Below, one piece after another: positions 47,174 through 58,702 of a stretch of 64,000 nt of DNA. The position numbers were made by a program, and so were the translations under genes. Every line of letters starts with the position of its first letter. Position 1 is the first letter of the stretch. The notes beneath the pieces are model-generated. The model was not told the origin of the DNA and ran no database searches. It saw nothing but the letters and a program-made list of their open reading frames with translations. Source of the DNA: Orbilia blumenaviensis (lineage: Eukaryota; Ascomycota; Orbiliomycetes; Orbiliales; Orbiliaceae); assembly GCA_036872755.1 (NCBI GenBank), contig JAVHNS010000008.1:1116001-1180000 (forward strand), in the 5' to 3' direction.

Positions 47174-48969
47174 ATGTCTGAACAAGCAACAATGATGTCA
47201 GATGTCGCCAAGGACGCACCTATGGCAGCAGCAGCAGCAGTAGCAGGTGCCACCCCGTCGCCGACATCTTCCGCCAAACCAAAATTCGATTTGACTCTCT
47301 ATCTTGTAACTTCTTCGACCTTGCTGCCGCCAAACACCACGCTTGAGTCTCATATTGAGTCTGCTATCAAAGGCGGTGTCACAATTGTCCAACTCCGCGA
47401 AAAGAGCCTCGACACTGCACCTTTCATTGCACTTGGAAAGCGGATCCATTCGATTACTAAGAAATATGGAGTTCCATTGCTCATCAATGACCGAGTCGAT
47501 GTCGCATTGGCGGTCGGGTGCGAAGGTGCCCATATCGGCTGGGATGATATGGGTCAGTCCTTCGTTTTTACAAAACTTCAATGCATACCCACTTTCTAAC
47601 ACCTTATTATCTCAAAAGAATATGCTACTGCTCGTAAACTCCTTGGACCATCGGCCATAATCGGCCTTTCAGTGTCTAATATCACACAAGCGTCCCTGGC
47701 TGCATCTACCACTGTAGACTATGTCGGGATCGGACCAGTATTCCCAACACGAACGAAACCAGATGCTGCAACTCCTCTATACCCCGGCGGCGTCCGCCAG
47801 ATCCTCGAGTTGGTCTATTCCAAGAGACCGGATCTTCCGTCAGTTGCAATCGGCTCTATCAATTCCTCCAACATCCAAGCTGTCCTCTACAAATCCCGAC
47901 CGGCAGAGGGACTACCTCTTGCTGGTGTAGCAGTTGTAAGCGCAATTATATCATCTAATGATCCGGAATCTGCGGCTTCTGGACTACTCTCTCTCTATAA
48001 ATCTCCGCCACCATGGGCACCACCTCCACCATCCCAGCCGACGGTGTTCACACACTTCTATCTCCCATTAATTCTTTCTAAAGTGGTTTCTATAATCCGA
48101 TCGATCAAAGAGCATAAACCATTGGTTCACCAGATCACCAACGGGGTGGTTAAGAACTTCAGTGCGAATGTAACGTTGGCGATTGGCGCAAGTCCTATCA
48201 TGTCGGAACACATTGAGGAGGCTGCGGATCTGGCAAATATAGTACCCCAATCTGCCTTGTTGGTGAACATGGGAACTGCTGGACCAGGAGAGAGACGATT
48301 GTATGCTACAGCTATCCGAGAGAACAATAAGGCGGGAAAACCAGTGGTGTTTGACCCCGTTGGTGCCGGAGCTACAGGGATGAGGAGGGAAACTGTGAGA
48401 TGGGTTCTGGATGAATGTGGATACGTGGATGTGATCAAGGGAAATGAGGGTGAAATTAGGACGGTCGCAGGAGAAGGTATCAGGATGAAAGGTGTAGATT
48501 CAGACTCAGTAGGGGGGGTTGATGAACTGGCCAAGGTTGTGAAGGCAGTAGCAGGAAGAGAGAGTATGTCTTCATTTTCTTGGATCGTCGCCTCAATTGG
48601 TTACTAACACATCGTGTATTAGGAAGCGTGGTAGTTACTACTGGAGCTACGGATGTCCTTTCAGATGGAAACAGAACAGTATTGGTCAGTAACGGGCATC
48701 CATTCCAAGCGCTAGTCACCGGGATGGGTTGTGCGCTTGGGTCTGTCCTCGCTGCGGCTCTAGCAGTCCACAAAGATGACAAGTTGATGAGCTGCCTGGC
48801 AGCAATCCTACTGTACAATGTGGCTGCAGAGAGGGCATCTAAAGCGGATAGCTCCAAAGGGCCCGGTTCGTTTTCCGTAGCATTCCTAGACCAGCTTTAT
48901 GAGATAGGCGAGATATGTGCAAGGGGAGAAGGCGGTTGGCTTGATGGTGTTAAAGTGGAGTTCGTGTAA
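47174..48969 (+). CDS. THI6: bifunctional thiamine-phosphate synthase / hydroxyethylthiazole kinase
   Basis: Three exons, join(47174..47552,47619..48563,48623..48969), 556 aa, as in other fungal THI6 fusions. The N-terminal half (residues about 37-280) is thiamine-phosphate synthase, joining HMP-PP to thiazole phosphate: LTLYLVTSS, VQLREKS, LLINDRVDVALAVG, HIGWDDM and VGIGPVFPTRTKP. The C-terminal half (about 315-556) is thiazole kinase: PLVHQITNGVVKNFSAN, GASPIMSEHIEEA, VVFDPVGAGATG, VIKGNEGEI and GMGCALGS with the active-site Cys. Introns of 66 and 59 nt; the second has a perfect TACTAAC branch site. The extreme N terminus is an Ala-rich low-complexity extension. THI20-like enzymes made downstream at 58.7 kb supply the HMP-PP substrate. 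Confidence 0.97.
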
Positions 48970-51452
48970 ACCCTTGAAAACGGATTTCTTAGCCTCGATG
49001 AACCTCGCGGATTTCTAGCTAGGATTAGCGCCTGTGTGCGCATGCTGGAAATTTGGAAACTCACCTGGCTCTCTTTTTGCCGTTGGTCTCATTGAATGAT
49101 AATGCCAAGATGGAAATTCGAATAAGAATATGAAATCTTATACTTGAGCAGTCTACACTTCAAATGAGTGATAAATGGCATTACTGTTACTCCTAAATAG
49201 TAGATGCGCATACGATTCCAAATCAATGTAAAAAAATTTTTGTTTTGTGCTATTCCTTAAAAATTGGCATGCATTTCATTAGATATTCATATCCGCCGGG
49301 TTTTCTTCATTGCAATCGATTCTCCATCTATTTGCGATCTAACAAGTAGACCACCTTCCTTATTCGATTATCTATTACAAATATTTGCATAGATTAAAAA
49401 TCTACAAGCGTTACTCACCGACTCACTTCTAAATAGAAATATTAAATACAGGCCCCAAAGGGCTATCTTAAATCTAGGCCTAACTAGGAAAACATTCGGA
49501 TTTTTGAATGAGAAACACCAACTCTGATGGCCTAACATCTATAGATACTAATTCAATATTCATACTTGTTTGTCAGTTACCTTTTATTAAGCTGCTGATG
49601 GTTCTTTGGAAATATTTTCTGCAGGTTCAATTCTGCGACGTATCAGCTTCGCCCTCTAACAGTCTTAACTGTGCTCAAGTGCTGTTGAACCAGCTCCAAC
49701 TTTACAGATGATGTTGGTTCCATGGACCGATACTTCACTAGAATTTCCGTTAAATCTTCAAAGGTTTTAAAAACTGAAACTGCTTCGCGAAAACATCCCG
49801 GCTGTTAAAGGACGACTAGAAAAAAATACTGCTGGTTGGTATCTACATGCACAGCTCGAAAAGAAGCTTGCAGGTTTGAGATTTCGAGATCCGAAACTGG
49901 AAGGTTGTTAACATATTCGCAAACCCAACTTAAATCTAACATTGCCACAGTTAATGATACTAAGACCATATAAAACTATTTAAGCTCCAAACGTCGTTTC
50001 ATGGGTACTTGGTCCTAACTACGAGCCGAGGTTGACGACGGGGTTGTGGTCGGAATCATACCCGCGCTGCAGGTTAATCTTGCAGAATGGTCATGCTGAA
50101 TTCGCTTATATTTCCCCAGGCACTATGCCACAGTTGATTTTAGTTATATATCTTTGCGTACAGAAGACATGTTGGCATGTTCCAATGCGAGACAGTTGGT
50201 TTGATAGACTAGAGTTTATAATCTATATGAGAGACCTTGACTTAGAAGACTTTCGTAATTCATAATGAGTATCTTGTGTAACATTCTGGGCCAAAAAGAA
50301 CGTTCTAATCACTGAAAGTGAGTTAATTACTTTATAAAACAAGCCCTAGTCCTGTAGTGGGGTTTCAAAATATTGCCTCTAGATCGCTTGATAGTCGAAG
50401 CCAAGTTCGATTTCACCCCGGGTGGTGAGGTATCAGGTCCTTGTTATTATATGAGTAAATATCCATAAATCCTTTACTCCGCAACGAAGTTTGGATCTTC
50501 AGGGCATTGGGCTATCAATCATGCATATGCAAAATCTATATAAGTTACTCTGTAATATAGCTCATCTTCTAGTCTTATATATATTGCAAAAAATCGGTTA
50601 CATGTAGATATGAGTATGAGTCTATTTAGGAATCTTAAGTTTGCTTGTCTGAAACCGGATAATTAAAGAAGATGAGGGCATGTACGATTTACCGAAAGTT
50701 CGAGCGACAGGTTTGTAGACATTTCAGTATTCCTGGTATCTGGGTCGTCGATGGGACCGATCATCTGGCCCTGGAATTGGAGTTTCTCATAATATTTACC
50801 CGAAAGGGTTAACAAAGAGAGTGGGATGTCGCTAGCGTGATTGTTATCATCCCAGCCCGCGGTATATCATCATCAACTTGGCATTTGCATCCCGCAAATC
50901 GCAATCCCACCTTTAGCACGCCTTGGAGTAGCGCGCACTGGTAAATAAACTTTTTTTTTGTTTTCTTTGCTCTTGATGATACAGACAAGTTATGTTTGTC
51001 TTGTCGACCATGTCAGCGGAGAAACTAGTTTGATGCCAAACTTCCACGATTTTCTCTCAATGGCTTCTGGATTCAGAATGGTAATGATTAGCCCACCTGC
51101 ACATATGTACATGTGGGCCCGTTGGTCAAAATTAAGTTATGGGTTGAAGGATGGGACATGATGAAGGTTTTGGGGGAGTTCAAGTTGGCGATAAGAGTGA
51201 GATATGGATATACGGAGTGGGGAAACTGTATAGGAAAAAATAAATAGGACTCTGTCGCCTGCACAGTGTCGATCTGGCGGGTTTCCAGTCTTGCTCCAAA
51301 TTTTGACTCCAGATTCAATATTTTCTAGTCGTCATCTAGGACCTCTAGGCTAGTTTTTTCCGTTGTCATAAATCTTTTTTGACATTGCAGTTGTCTAGAG
51401 AAGCTCAAGTCGACCTGAATCGCCTGGTCGAGTTGCGCTTGGCTGGCCCAGA
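48970..51452. other. 2.5 kb AT-rich intergenic stretch
   Basis: Many stops in every frame. Short frames at 49508, 50032, 50958 and 51088 have no motif. A CTTTTTTTTTG tract is near 50950. No transposon ends were recognised. Confidence 0.5.
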
Positions 51453-53643
51453 ATGATATCCAACATCAACACATTATTGTCGTGCCTCACCCTCTCGTCA
51501 CTCCTTGCGCACGTCAGCGAAGCTATCGCGATACCGCAGTTTGGAAGACCGAGTGAAAATTCTAAGCGAGAGATAGCGCACATAGTACGGAGATCCTCGG
51601 TCTCACCTCGACAAGAAGAGACTTCAAAAGGCCTCGTGCAACAAATTTGGCTGGTATGTTCTTAGCGGAAATGTATTAGAAACTTCGAAGTTAGCCAGGG
51701 ACCTAACGTACGTTGCATTGACGACATATAGAGCGACGACGGATTGCGGTACTATACGAATGTATCATTTGGGACACCTCCGCAGCCTTTAACTCTTGCG
51801 CTGAGCCTAGATGGTACGACATGGGCGCCGACACTACCGGCTGGTGTTAGCGCTCAGTCGTACTGCGCGGACACGAAGAATGAAGTCGCCTGTTCATATG
51901 CCGCGGTTTCCGGATTTTGTAAGTTCTATGGCACTTAGTTGGTACTTATCCAATACTCGTAGGCCAAGCACTGACCTACCATACAAGACACGATCCCAGG
52001 ATCGGTAACGTATTCCCCGCAGGGAGACTACAGGCAATTGGAAATTGATGGCGAGAATACCGTAAGCTAGGACAAACTCAAGGCAAAAAGCATATATGGA
52101 GCTAAATTAATACTTTTCTAGATCAATGGCATACAGGCAGTCGAACATATTCAACTCGGGACGGCAGTTCTCGCAAATGTCGGCATTGCGGTTGCGGATA
52201 ATTGGGCGTCTGCTCCACAACTATCACTTTCTTCTGTATCTGTCTTAGGCAATGCTGGCCAGCAGCTGCTACCCGTGCTGCAAAAAGCGAATTTTATCAA
52301 TACTCTCACCTACTCGCTCTCTTTTACGAGCATAGATAGGCGTGGGAATTTGGATTACAGTGCTGGAGAATTGAGCTTCGGAGGGATCGAACAAACCAAA
52401 TTTTGGGGAAAATTGGGCTCCTTTGAGACTGGAGAAGACATCGACGCGGGTATCCTGCCAGTTAGTAATATCTACTGGATTGATAGTAATGGACGAAATG
52501 TGTCTATTGTAGACGGAGATACAGCTGGCCATTTGGGAATAGGCCAGGTTGCGTTGACGCCGTAAGTTCACCCGCCAAGTCCGTCCTCCTATTCCATGAT
52601 TTGAAATTAATATCAAAAATAGATACCTTTGGGTCCCGAATGCCATGTTTGATATTATTATCGGATTGTTCGCCAGGGCGGAGAAACCAGAGGGCTCCGA
52701 GGTTTATACAACAAACTGCACTCTCTTGCCGGATAGCCTTGACATCAAGTCTTTTCAGCTATCTATCGATGGCACCTTTATCACAATCCCAGTCAATTTC
52801 CTTTCTTTCCCTGCCACTGAGAATAAAGATATCTGTAACATAGCGATTCGACCAATCTCGGATTATCCTACAACCACCTCAGCAGATTATATCCTCGGTT
52901 TTCCATTCCTACGCTCCGCCTACATAGTTTTCGACCACACCAACCACCGCACCCACCTCGCACCTCGCCGCGTAGTATTCTCCTCGACATCAGATTTTAC
53001 CTCCGTAGGTGCGGGAAATGCCACGGTTTCTGGCACAGGCTCACCGCTTCGTACAACCTTCAAACCAGCTACAACAACCCTCTCAGTGCCACTTCGTCAA
53101 CTCTCCGTGGCTCCTACTACTACCATCACTACCGCACCCCCCTCAGCTACAACCACAGAAACTAAAATCCAATACTACTACGACCCTCCCAAGTCCAAAC
53201 CCAATGTTGGCGCCATCGTGGGCGGTGTAATTGGGGCCGTTATCTTCCTTGCCATGGTCATCGTTTTATACCCTCTTATGAAAGCTGCGAACGACCGTAG
53301 GAAGCAACAAGAGAAACGTCGATCCAGGGCCCGTGAGCGATCTCGCACTTCAAGCGCGAATGATCTTAGCCCGGTCGATAGTAGCCAAAATGAAGCGGAG
53401 AATGAGAATGACGAAGATGGAGATGAGAAGGAAGACGTCGATGCTATCACAACAGCAATTGCCATTTCAAATAGCAAGAAAGATGAGACAGACTCGGGAG
53501 AGGGGAGAAGAAGTAGCGTTACTGGAGCGAGAGATAGTGTCATTGTGAATATCACAGAGGTAGATGAGGCATCGAGTAGAGGGGATAGGAACAGCAGTGA
53601 GGTAAAGAGTATGAATACATTTGGGGAGAGTGAGAAGAATTAG
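51453..53643 (+). CDS. membrane-anchored aspartic-protease-like protein, probably inactive
   Basis: Five exons, join(51453..51653,51732..51918,51988..52061,52122..52561,52623..53643), 640 aa. It has a signal peptide, then a pepsin-like fold beginning YYTNVSFGTPPQPLTLALSL. The first catalytic position reads LDGTTWAPTLP instead of DTGSS, and the second reads ALTPYLWVPNAMFD, with no DTG or DSG. The late family blocks NLDYSAGELSFGGI and DYILGFPFLRSAYIVFD are intact, so the fold is kept while catalysis is probably lost. A Thr/Ser-rich stalk follows, then one membrane helix (VGAIVGGVIGAVIFLAMVIV, about residues 494-515) and an Arg-rich then acidic cytoplasmic tail. This layout looks like a surface sensor or binding protein; that role is inferred. 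Introns of 78, 69, 60 and 61 nt. Confidence 0.88.
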
Positions 53644-55325
53644 CTATATTATTTGCCTAAAAGATGCGGAATCAGTCTTCTTCTCTTTCTTTTTTTTAGC
53701 GAGCTAATCTCATTGCATTGTTTCCTTTACATATTACGATATCGATACCATGTATATATATCTCTATTTTAATACTCAGGAAAGGCTTGGTGTTTAGTCA
53801 GGCAAGGACTTGATATCCTTATTTCGTTTGACTTTATGGCGGGCCATCGATTTAATATCTACATATCAGCATGCAGAGTTCTCCAGATTCCACCAAAATC
53901 ACAACACCCCGTCATAGCCTTTCGGCCGTCTAACATAGCCCCCTCTGCCCCAATCCCGTCGTGTGAGGCGCATATGATGGGCCAGCCTTTGCATAACAGT
54001 GCTTTCCAAGTTATGGGGAAACCCCTGTTTTTTTTTTTTTTCAGTTTTAAAATTTTATTTTTTGTGCAGCATATGAACTGGGTGCTAATTTACGGGCTAG
54101 GGGTGGCTTCGCGGCGGTTATATTCGATCACCGGTTCGGTGGATGTAGACGCCATTATCTAGTTGAATGTGTTGGTTGCTAGCGACCGATGTTGATGCAA
54201 CGACCGCTTGGCCGGCGACAAGTCCAGTAACGTTGCGCTCTCAAGACTGGATCATGATCATGCGTATGCCCTCACAACTGCACAAGTTACTTAGTTGAAT
54301 ATCTCTATGGTTATCCAAGGAAATAGAGCTCACCGCCCTTCGAAAGCGACAGCTTAGGTTATCACCAACTTGTTCTTCAGTATCGATATATCAACTTTTT
54401 GCCCATTCTGGAGGCTAACTATAGAAAACTTGACTGAATATGAACTGAAAGGCATCCCGTTCCGAAGGTTCTTGGACTATACAACTCGGCAAGCCGAACC
54501 GAAACATCAACACCAGGATTCATGACCCCTAAAACGACACCTCCAACACAAAGAGAGCATCTGCTTCCATAGCGTCTAACCTACCCGTCCTAACGCATGA
54601 ATTGGTGACGAAGGATCCCTAAGCTCATGAGGCCGCGTTGCCAATGTTGGTGAATAGGTTTCAACGTTATATTTATCCGGATATCTGGACCCAAGACACT
54701 CATCACTTGATAGATTTCCGCCTCTTCCGCCTTCGCTATACTCTTGTTGGCATAGCGCTATATAGCTAGCATCCAAGGGCTTCTTGAATTATGCTGTGCA
54801 TCAAAATATATCTATATCTGTTTTCTGAGATTTAAGGTAACCGGATAGCTCCACCCACCCGGCAGAACTACAGTGATATGCAACTGCGGATAAGCTGCAG
54901 CAATTGGAAGTGAGCGCTTTGCACCGCCGCTTAAGTGAGATAGCCCTCGCTTCTGTCTGCCTGTGGATTTCTTGAAGTTGCTTGATATGACAGCCCTGAA
55001 GGGCCCACTATAGGAAAAGGTAAGTCGAAGCACTTTAGCGAGTCAGTATAAATATCTGTCTTAAGTTCTTAAGGATTCTTATACACCAGTTTTCCAGGGC
55101 CCTAAAGCCGTTGAGTCCTACACCATCTAGATCTACTCTTTCCTTCATATACGACCACGTCCACCGTTGAAGGTTTTTTTGTTTTTCTTTTCCTCTTCTT
55201 AAGATTTTTTTTTTAGTTATAAAGGGTTGTATAGAACGAGCATCCATGAATCACTTTTTGAAACTCTTCAAGCTTTTCGTGTCGAGTCTGAAGAAGAAGG
55301 TATATAAGTTTTTTGGATTTAAGAA
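53644..55325. other. intergenic, no supported gene
   Basis: Contains a long T tract ending in CAG near 54030 that resembles the one near 31080, and several AT-rich runs. Reverse frames at 54576-55247 have no motif. Confidence 0.5.
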
Positions 55326-56159
55326 ATGAAGCTATTAAATATAGTCTTTATAGGCGCGATGGGGTTGGCAAGGTAAGATCTTCGTCATGTTTGCTATGAA
55401 ATTTCGTGGCCTCGAATAGTTGGTTGACTCTATGGTACGTTATGATATAGCGCCGCCCTCGCAGCCCCCGCGCCTGAGGTCCCACCGACACCTACAATAA
55501 CCATCAACCTTGACTTCCCCACAAAATCAGCAGTAATGATAGAAAAGCGTGCTACAAAGTCGAAATCCACGAGCTGTACATCATCTAAAACGAAATCCAC
55601 GACCTGCACATCATCGAAGAAAACAACTACTAGCTGCACTTCATCGAAGAAGACTACAACATCATGCACAAAAACGCCCACAGCCAAAACTACGACTACC
55701 ACAAGTGAAATCAAGGTCCAAGTGATGAAGATAGCAGCAGCAACTACTTCTACAACCACAACGACAACCACAACTACGACCACGACCACAACAACGCCAA
55801 AACCTACCACCACCACTACCACCACTACAACGTCAACAATCTGCCAAAGTACAATCACCGTACCTTTTCCATCAATGGATGCGGGCATATACACATATTA
55901 TTCCTCGACTGCATATTTTAGGAAAACGGTGAATTGTTCATCTGGGTGTCAATTAGCGGTTGAAACTGAAAAGAATACCTATGTGAGTTCTATTACATAG
56001 ACATGACATATAACCCCGGGTTCCGGTTGGTTGATAGTATACTGACGGGTTTGTCTCATATGATAGCCTGAACCAACGAAGACTGTGAGCTCTGCGGTTA
56101 CAACTAGGACTTTGCATTTATGCTCTCCCACAAGCGAACCTAAAAAATGGAGGGCATAG
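55326..56159 (+). CDS. secreted Thr/Lys/Cys-rich repeat protein
   Basis: Three exons, join(55326..55372,55451..55982,56067..56159), 223 aa. The 15-codon first exon (MKLLNIVFIGAMGLA) joins ALAAPAPE in exon 2 to make a standard signal peptide. Mature residues about 55-95 repeat a short unit of the form SCTSSKKTTT with regularly spaced Cys. A poly-Thr tract (about residues 105-145, broken by Pro-Lys-Pro) follows, then a small ordered block with Cys: ICQSTITVPFPSMDAGIYTY and VNCSSGCQLAVETEKNTY. The Thr tract should be heavily O-glycosylated, so a cell-wall or extracellular role is likely (inferred). No GPI signal is seen. The last exon (GTGAGT donor, 84-nt intron) is less certain than the others. 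Confidence 0.75.
55750..55833 (+). repeat. ACN trinucleotide tract encoding poly-Thr
   Basis: Imperfect ACA/ACG/ACT/ACC run inside the secreted protein gene. Length variation between strains would be expected, since it stays in frame. Confidence 0.8.
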
Positions 56160-56379
56160 GCATCACTTTTTATCTATCGCGAAATACTTGCAGCTTTGAA
56201 ATCTTGTATTATTCCGAACAAAATGGGTATGGTAGCAAAATGGTTTGTTTTATACACTTGATGGGATTTTGATGGCTAGATACCGGCGTTTTGGGAGAAA
56301 TTTCATGGTTAGGTTCCCGTTTTAAATATACTCTGCTTGATATCCGATTAAAATGCCACCTCTTTCCCTCGGTGAAGGT

Positions 56380-57680
56380 TTATTCATCTCCATGGTAGTC
56401 CCATAGGTCTCTCGCATTATCCCTCCATATTTTCTTTACTACCTCTTCATTTCCCTTGCAATAAATTTCCACAGATTTTTTCAGCATTCTTCCGTCATCG
56501 ACCTCTCTGAAATCCTGAACTTTGTTCCTATCCCCGCCAGGATTCATTCCAACACCCCCAGTATGAGGCCAATCGCTGGCCCATACGATCCTATCGGGAG
56601 CAAGAGCCACAATTTCCGTCGCATACTCATCCAGTAATGGCAGCGTTGGGAATCTATCCATACCACTCAATTTCGTGTACACCTCTCCACGTGATAAGAG
56701 CCGCATGAAGTCTTTGTACCCCTCTTGTTCCTTCGCCGGCTGCTTTGTAGATGGTACAGCAAGGTGATCAATTATCGTTGTAACCCCAAGCTTTGGGATT
56801 ATATCAGATATCAAAGCAACCTGTGGAATCGACAGGTGTATTTGTAATGCCCAAGTCTTAAGCGGCTTCAGGCGATCGGCATATCGGTACAATACCTTTT
56901 CGAACTCTGATTTGGAGAGCTCGACCAGTGAAGATTTTAGATTTAGGCGGACTCCACGGACGCCTAGATCGTGCATTGAGGATAGCTCGGAGTTGGAGAT
57001 TGCGAGAGGGTCGATACCGACCACACCTCGAGCGACGACATTTTGTGCCTTAAGGTCTGAGAGTGCGTCGAGGAGGCACCGATTGTCATTGGCGTATACC
57101 GATAGGGATACTATGACTGGATGAGTAATATTTGGGTGGAGATTGGCATTGAAGGACTGGAGGGATGCTAAAGAAGCGGGTTTGGGACGATATGGATGAG
57201 ATGGATGGAGGGGGTATTGAGCCTAGATATAAGATACAAATATTCATTAGATCTGGATCGATTGTATTCGCCATCTTCTAAAATTATTGCATCGGGCCTG
57301 GGTATAAATAAGGCGTATTTTGTTGCATGATTCTTTCGAGTTGGGTAGAAGGTATTAAGGTACCGTAGACGCAGCGGCGGGTTGAACTAAACTGGCCAGC
57401 CGATCTCCATTTCGGTGCCGTAGCTAGGCCAAACCCAACGAGACCAAGCCAAACCTTCTTACGTGAAACGGGTAACGATAGGGTAACAATAAGAGTATGC
57501 AACACGACAAGCAAGTCCAAATACCTCAGTTCCAACAACGTGTACGTGGGAGTCCCATGAGCCAGCAGGGATTGGTAAAGTTGATTGGAGCCGAATACCG
57601 GCGGGAGCTGTGAAACCACTTCCCCATGAGGTGGGACATAAGACCCGCTTTCCGCACCGGAGTAATTGAAGAGTTGCCAT
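56380..57680 (-). CDS. amidohydrolase family 2 (TIM-barrel) protein
   Basis: Two exons, complement(join(56380..57222,57525..57680)), 332 aa. Family blocks: WDSHVHVV near residue 42 with the metal-binding HxH, HPVIVSLSVYANDN, GVRGVRLNL, the TTIIDHLAVP block with its His, VYTKLSGM and the metal-site VWASDWPHT near residue 273. This resembles fungal 2-pyrone-4,6-dicarboxylate-lactonase-like hydrolases; the real substrate is unknown. The first 40 residues (MATLQLLRCGKRVLCPTSW onward) are basic with no acidic residue, as in a mitochondrial presequence. The intron is 302 nt, long for this window, but it joins HVHVVGTE directly to AQYPLHPSHPYRP, as in homologues. It is divergently oriented to the THI20-like gene, 1 kb away. 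Confidence 0.9.
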
Positions 57681-58702
57681 GATGTGAATAGTCCAAAGGG
57701 GTGGTATATTTATACAACTAAAGAATACAACATCCAATATAATAAATTTTCTGTGATCGGCTTTGACTGGGGGAAGTCTGGAATCCAGATATGGCATGCA
57801 ATGGCAAGAGCATGTATACAGGGTGGCCTTCCACTCGGTATGTTCCCGATTTGGGGCCGAAGATTGCGTTGGTGATTCCCAAAGTTTCCAGCCAACGATG
57901 TGGTATTTTAGAAGCATCCCCGAACGCGGCCAGTCATGAATAATGTTCCAACAACACGGTTTCGGGATGTTCGGGCCGGTATTTACTACCGTTTCCTCTG
58001 CCGAAGAAAAAATATATGCTTCTTTTCGGCCCTGTTTGCTGGAATCGTCGGGGACAGAGTACCAACCGCATTCTCACGGGGTAGCTAATTCAGTAAAGTG
58101 TTGGTTGTTGAAAGATCTGAGCTGAGCACTTGCTTAAGTAAGCGAGTACTAAACAGTTACGCAAGCAGTCAATTGCTTATATAAACGCTGGAATGCCTCG
58201 TAGGAAATTGAATATCGAGAGTTAACTAATCGCACTTGTGATCAAGTAGATAGAAATATCCACATATTCTGGTGTCTGTCTAACCGTAGATCATTTGTAC
58301 ATCATGCAAATCAAGTCATCGGAAATATTGTTGAATGCTGAGACCAGTTGAGATTTTGCATTCTGCTGGTTGCGACAACCGCTGCTTGCAAGCTTGTCTG
58401 CCAGGTACCCCTGTTTCTATAACGCATACCCAAGAGTAAGTCTACATATATCCCACAGCTAAATGAGCAAGCAAATTTTAGAATAGTGAGAAATATTTTC
58501 TTGATTTTTCTCGCCATTGACCGGTAGTAGGCAGCTGTAATTGAAGAGATTGCCTGCCACCAGCTGTACAAGTGCCTGACAGCCTCACCAATTGCAACGG
58601 CCTTTCTCCTCGACAACACTTTAGCCCTTTGTTGCCAATTTAGCCCTGAAAAGTTCCTCAACGTGCCCTCGATTGTGACCCACAATTGATGCAATTTTCG
58701 CA
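57681..58702. other. intergenic, divergent promoter region
   Basis: Shared upstream DNA of the amidohydrolase and THI20-like genes. A TATAAATA word on the minus strand (near 57707) is close to the amidohydrolase start. No TPP riboswitch core was seen. Confidence 0.5.

Noticed and set aside
55430..55894. reverse-strand frame encoding a Val-rich protein
   Set aside because: It is the antisense of the poly-Thr tract (ACN read as NGT) in the secreted protein gene.
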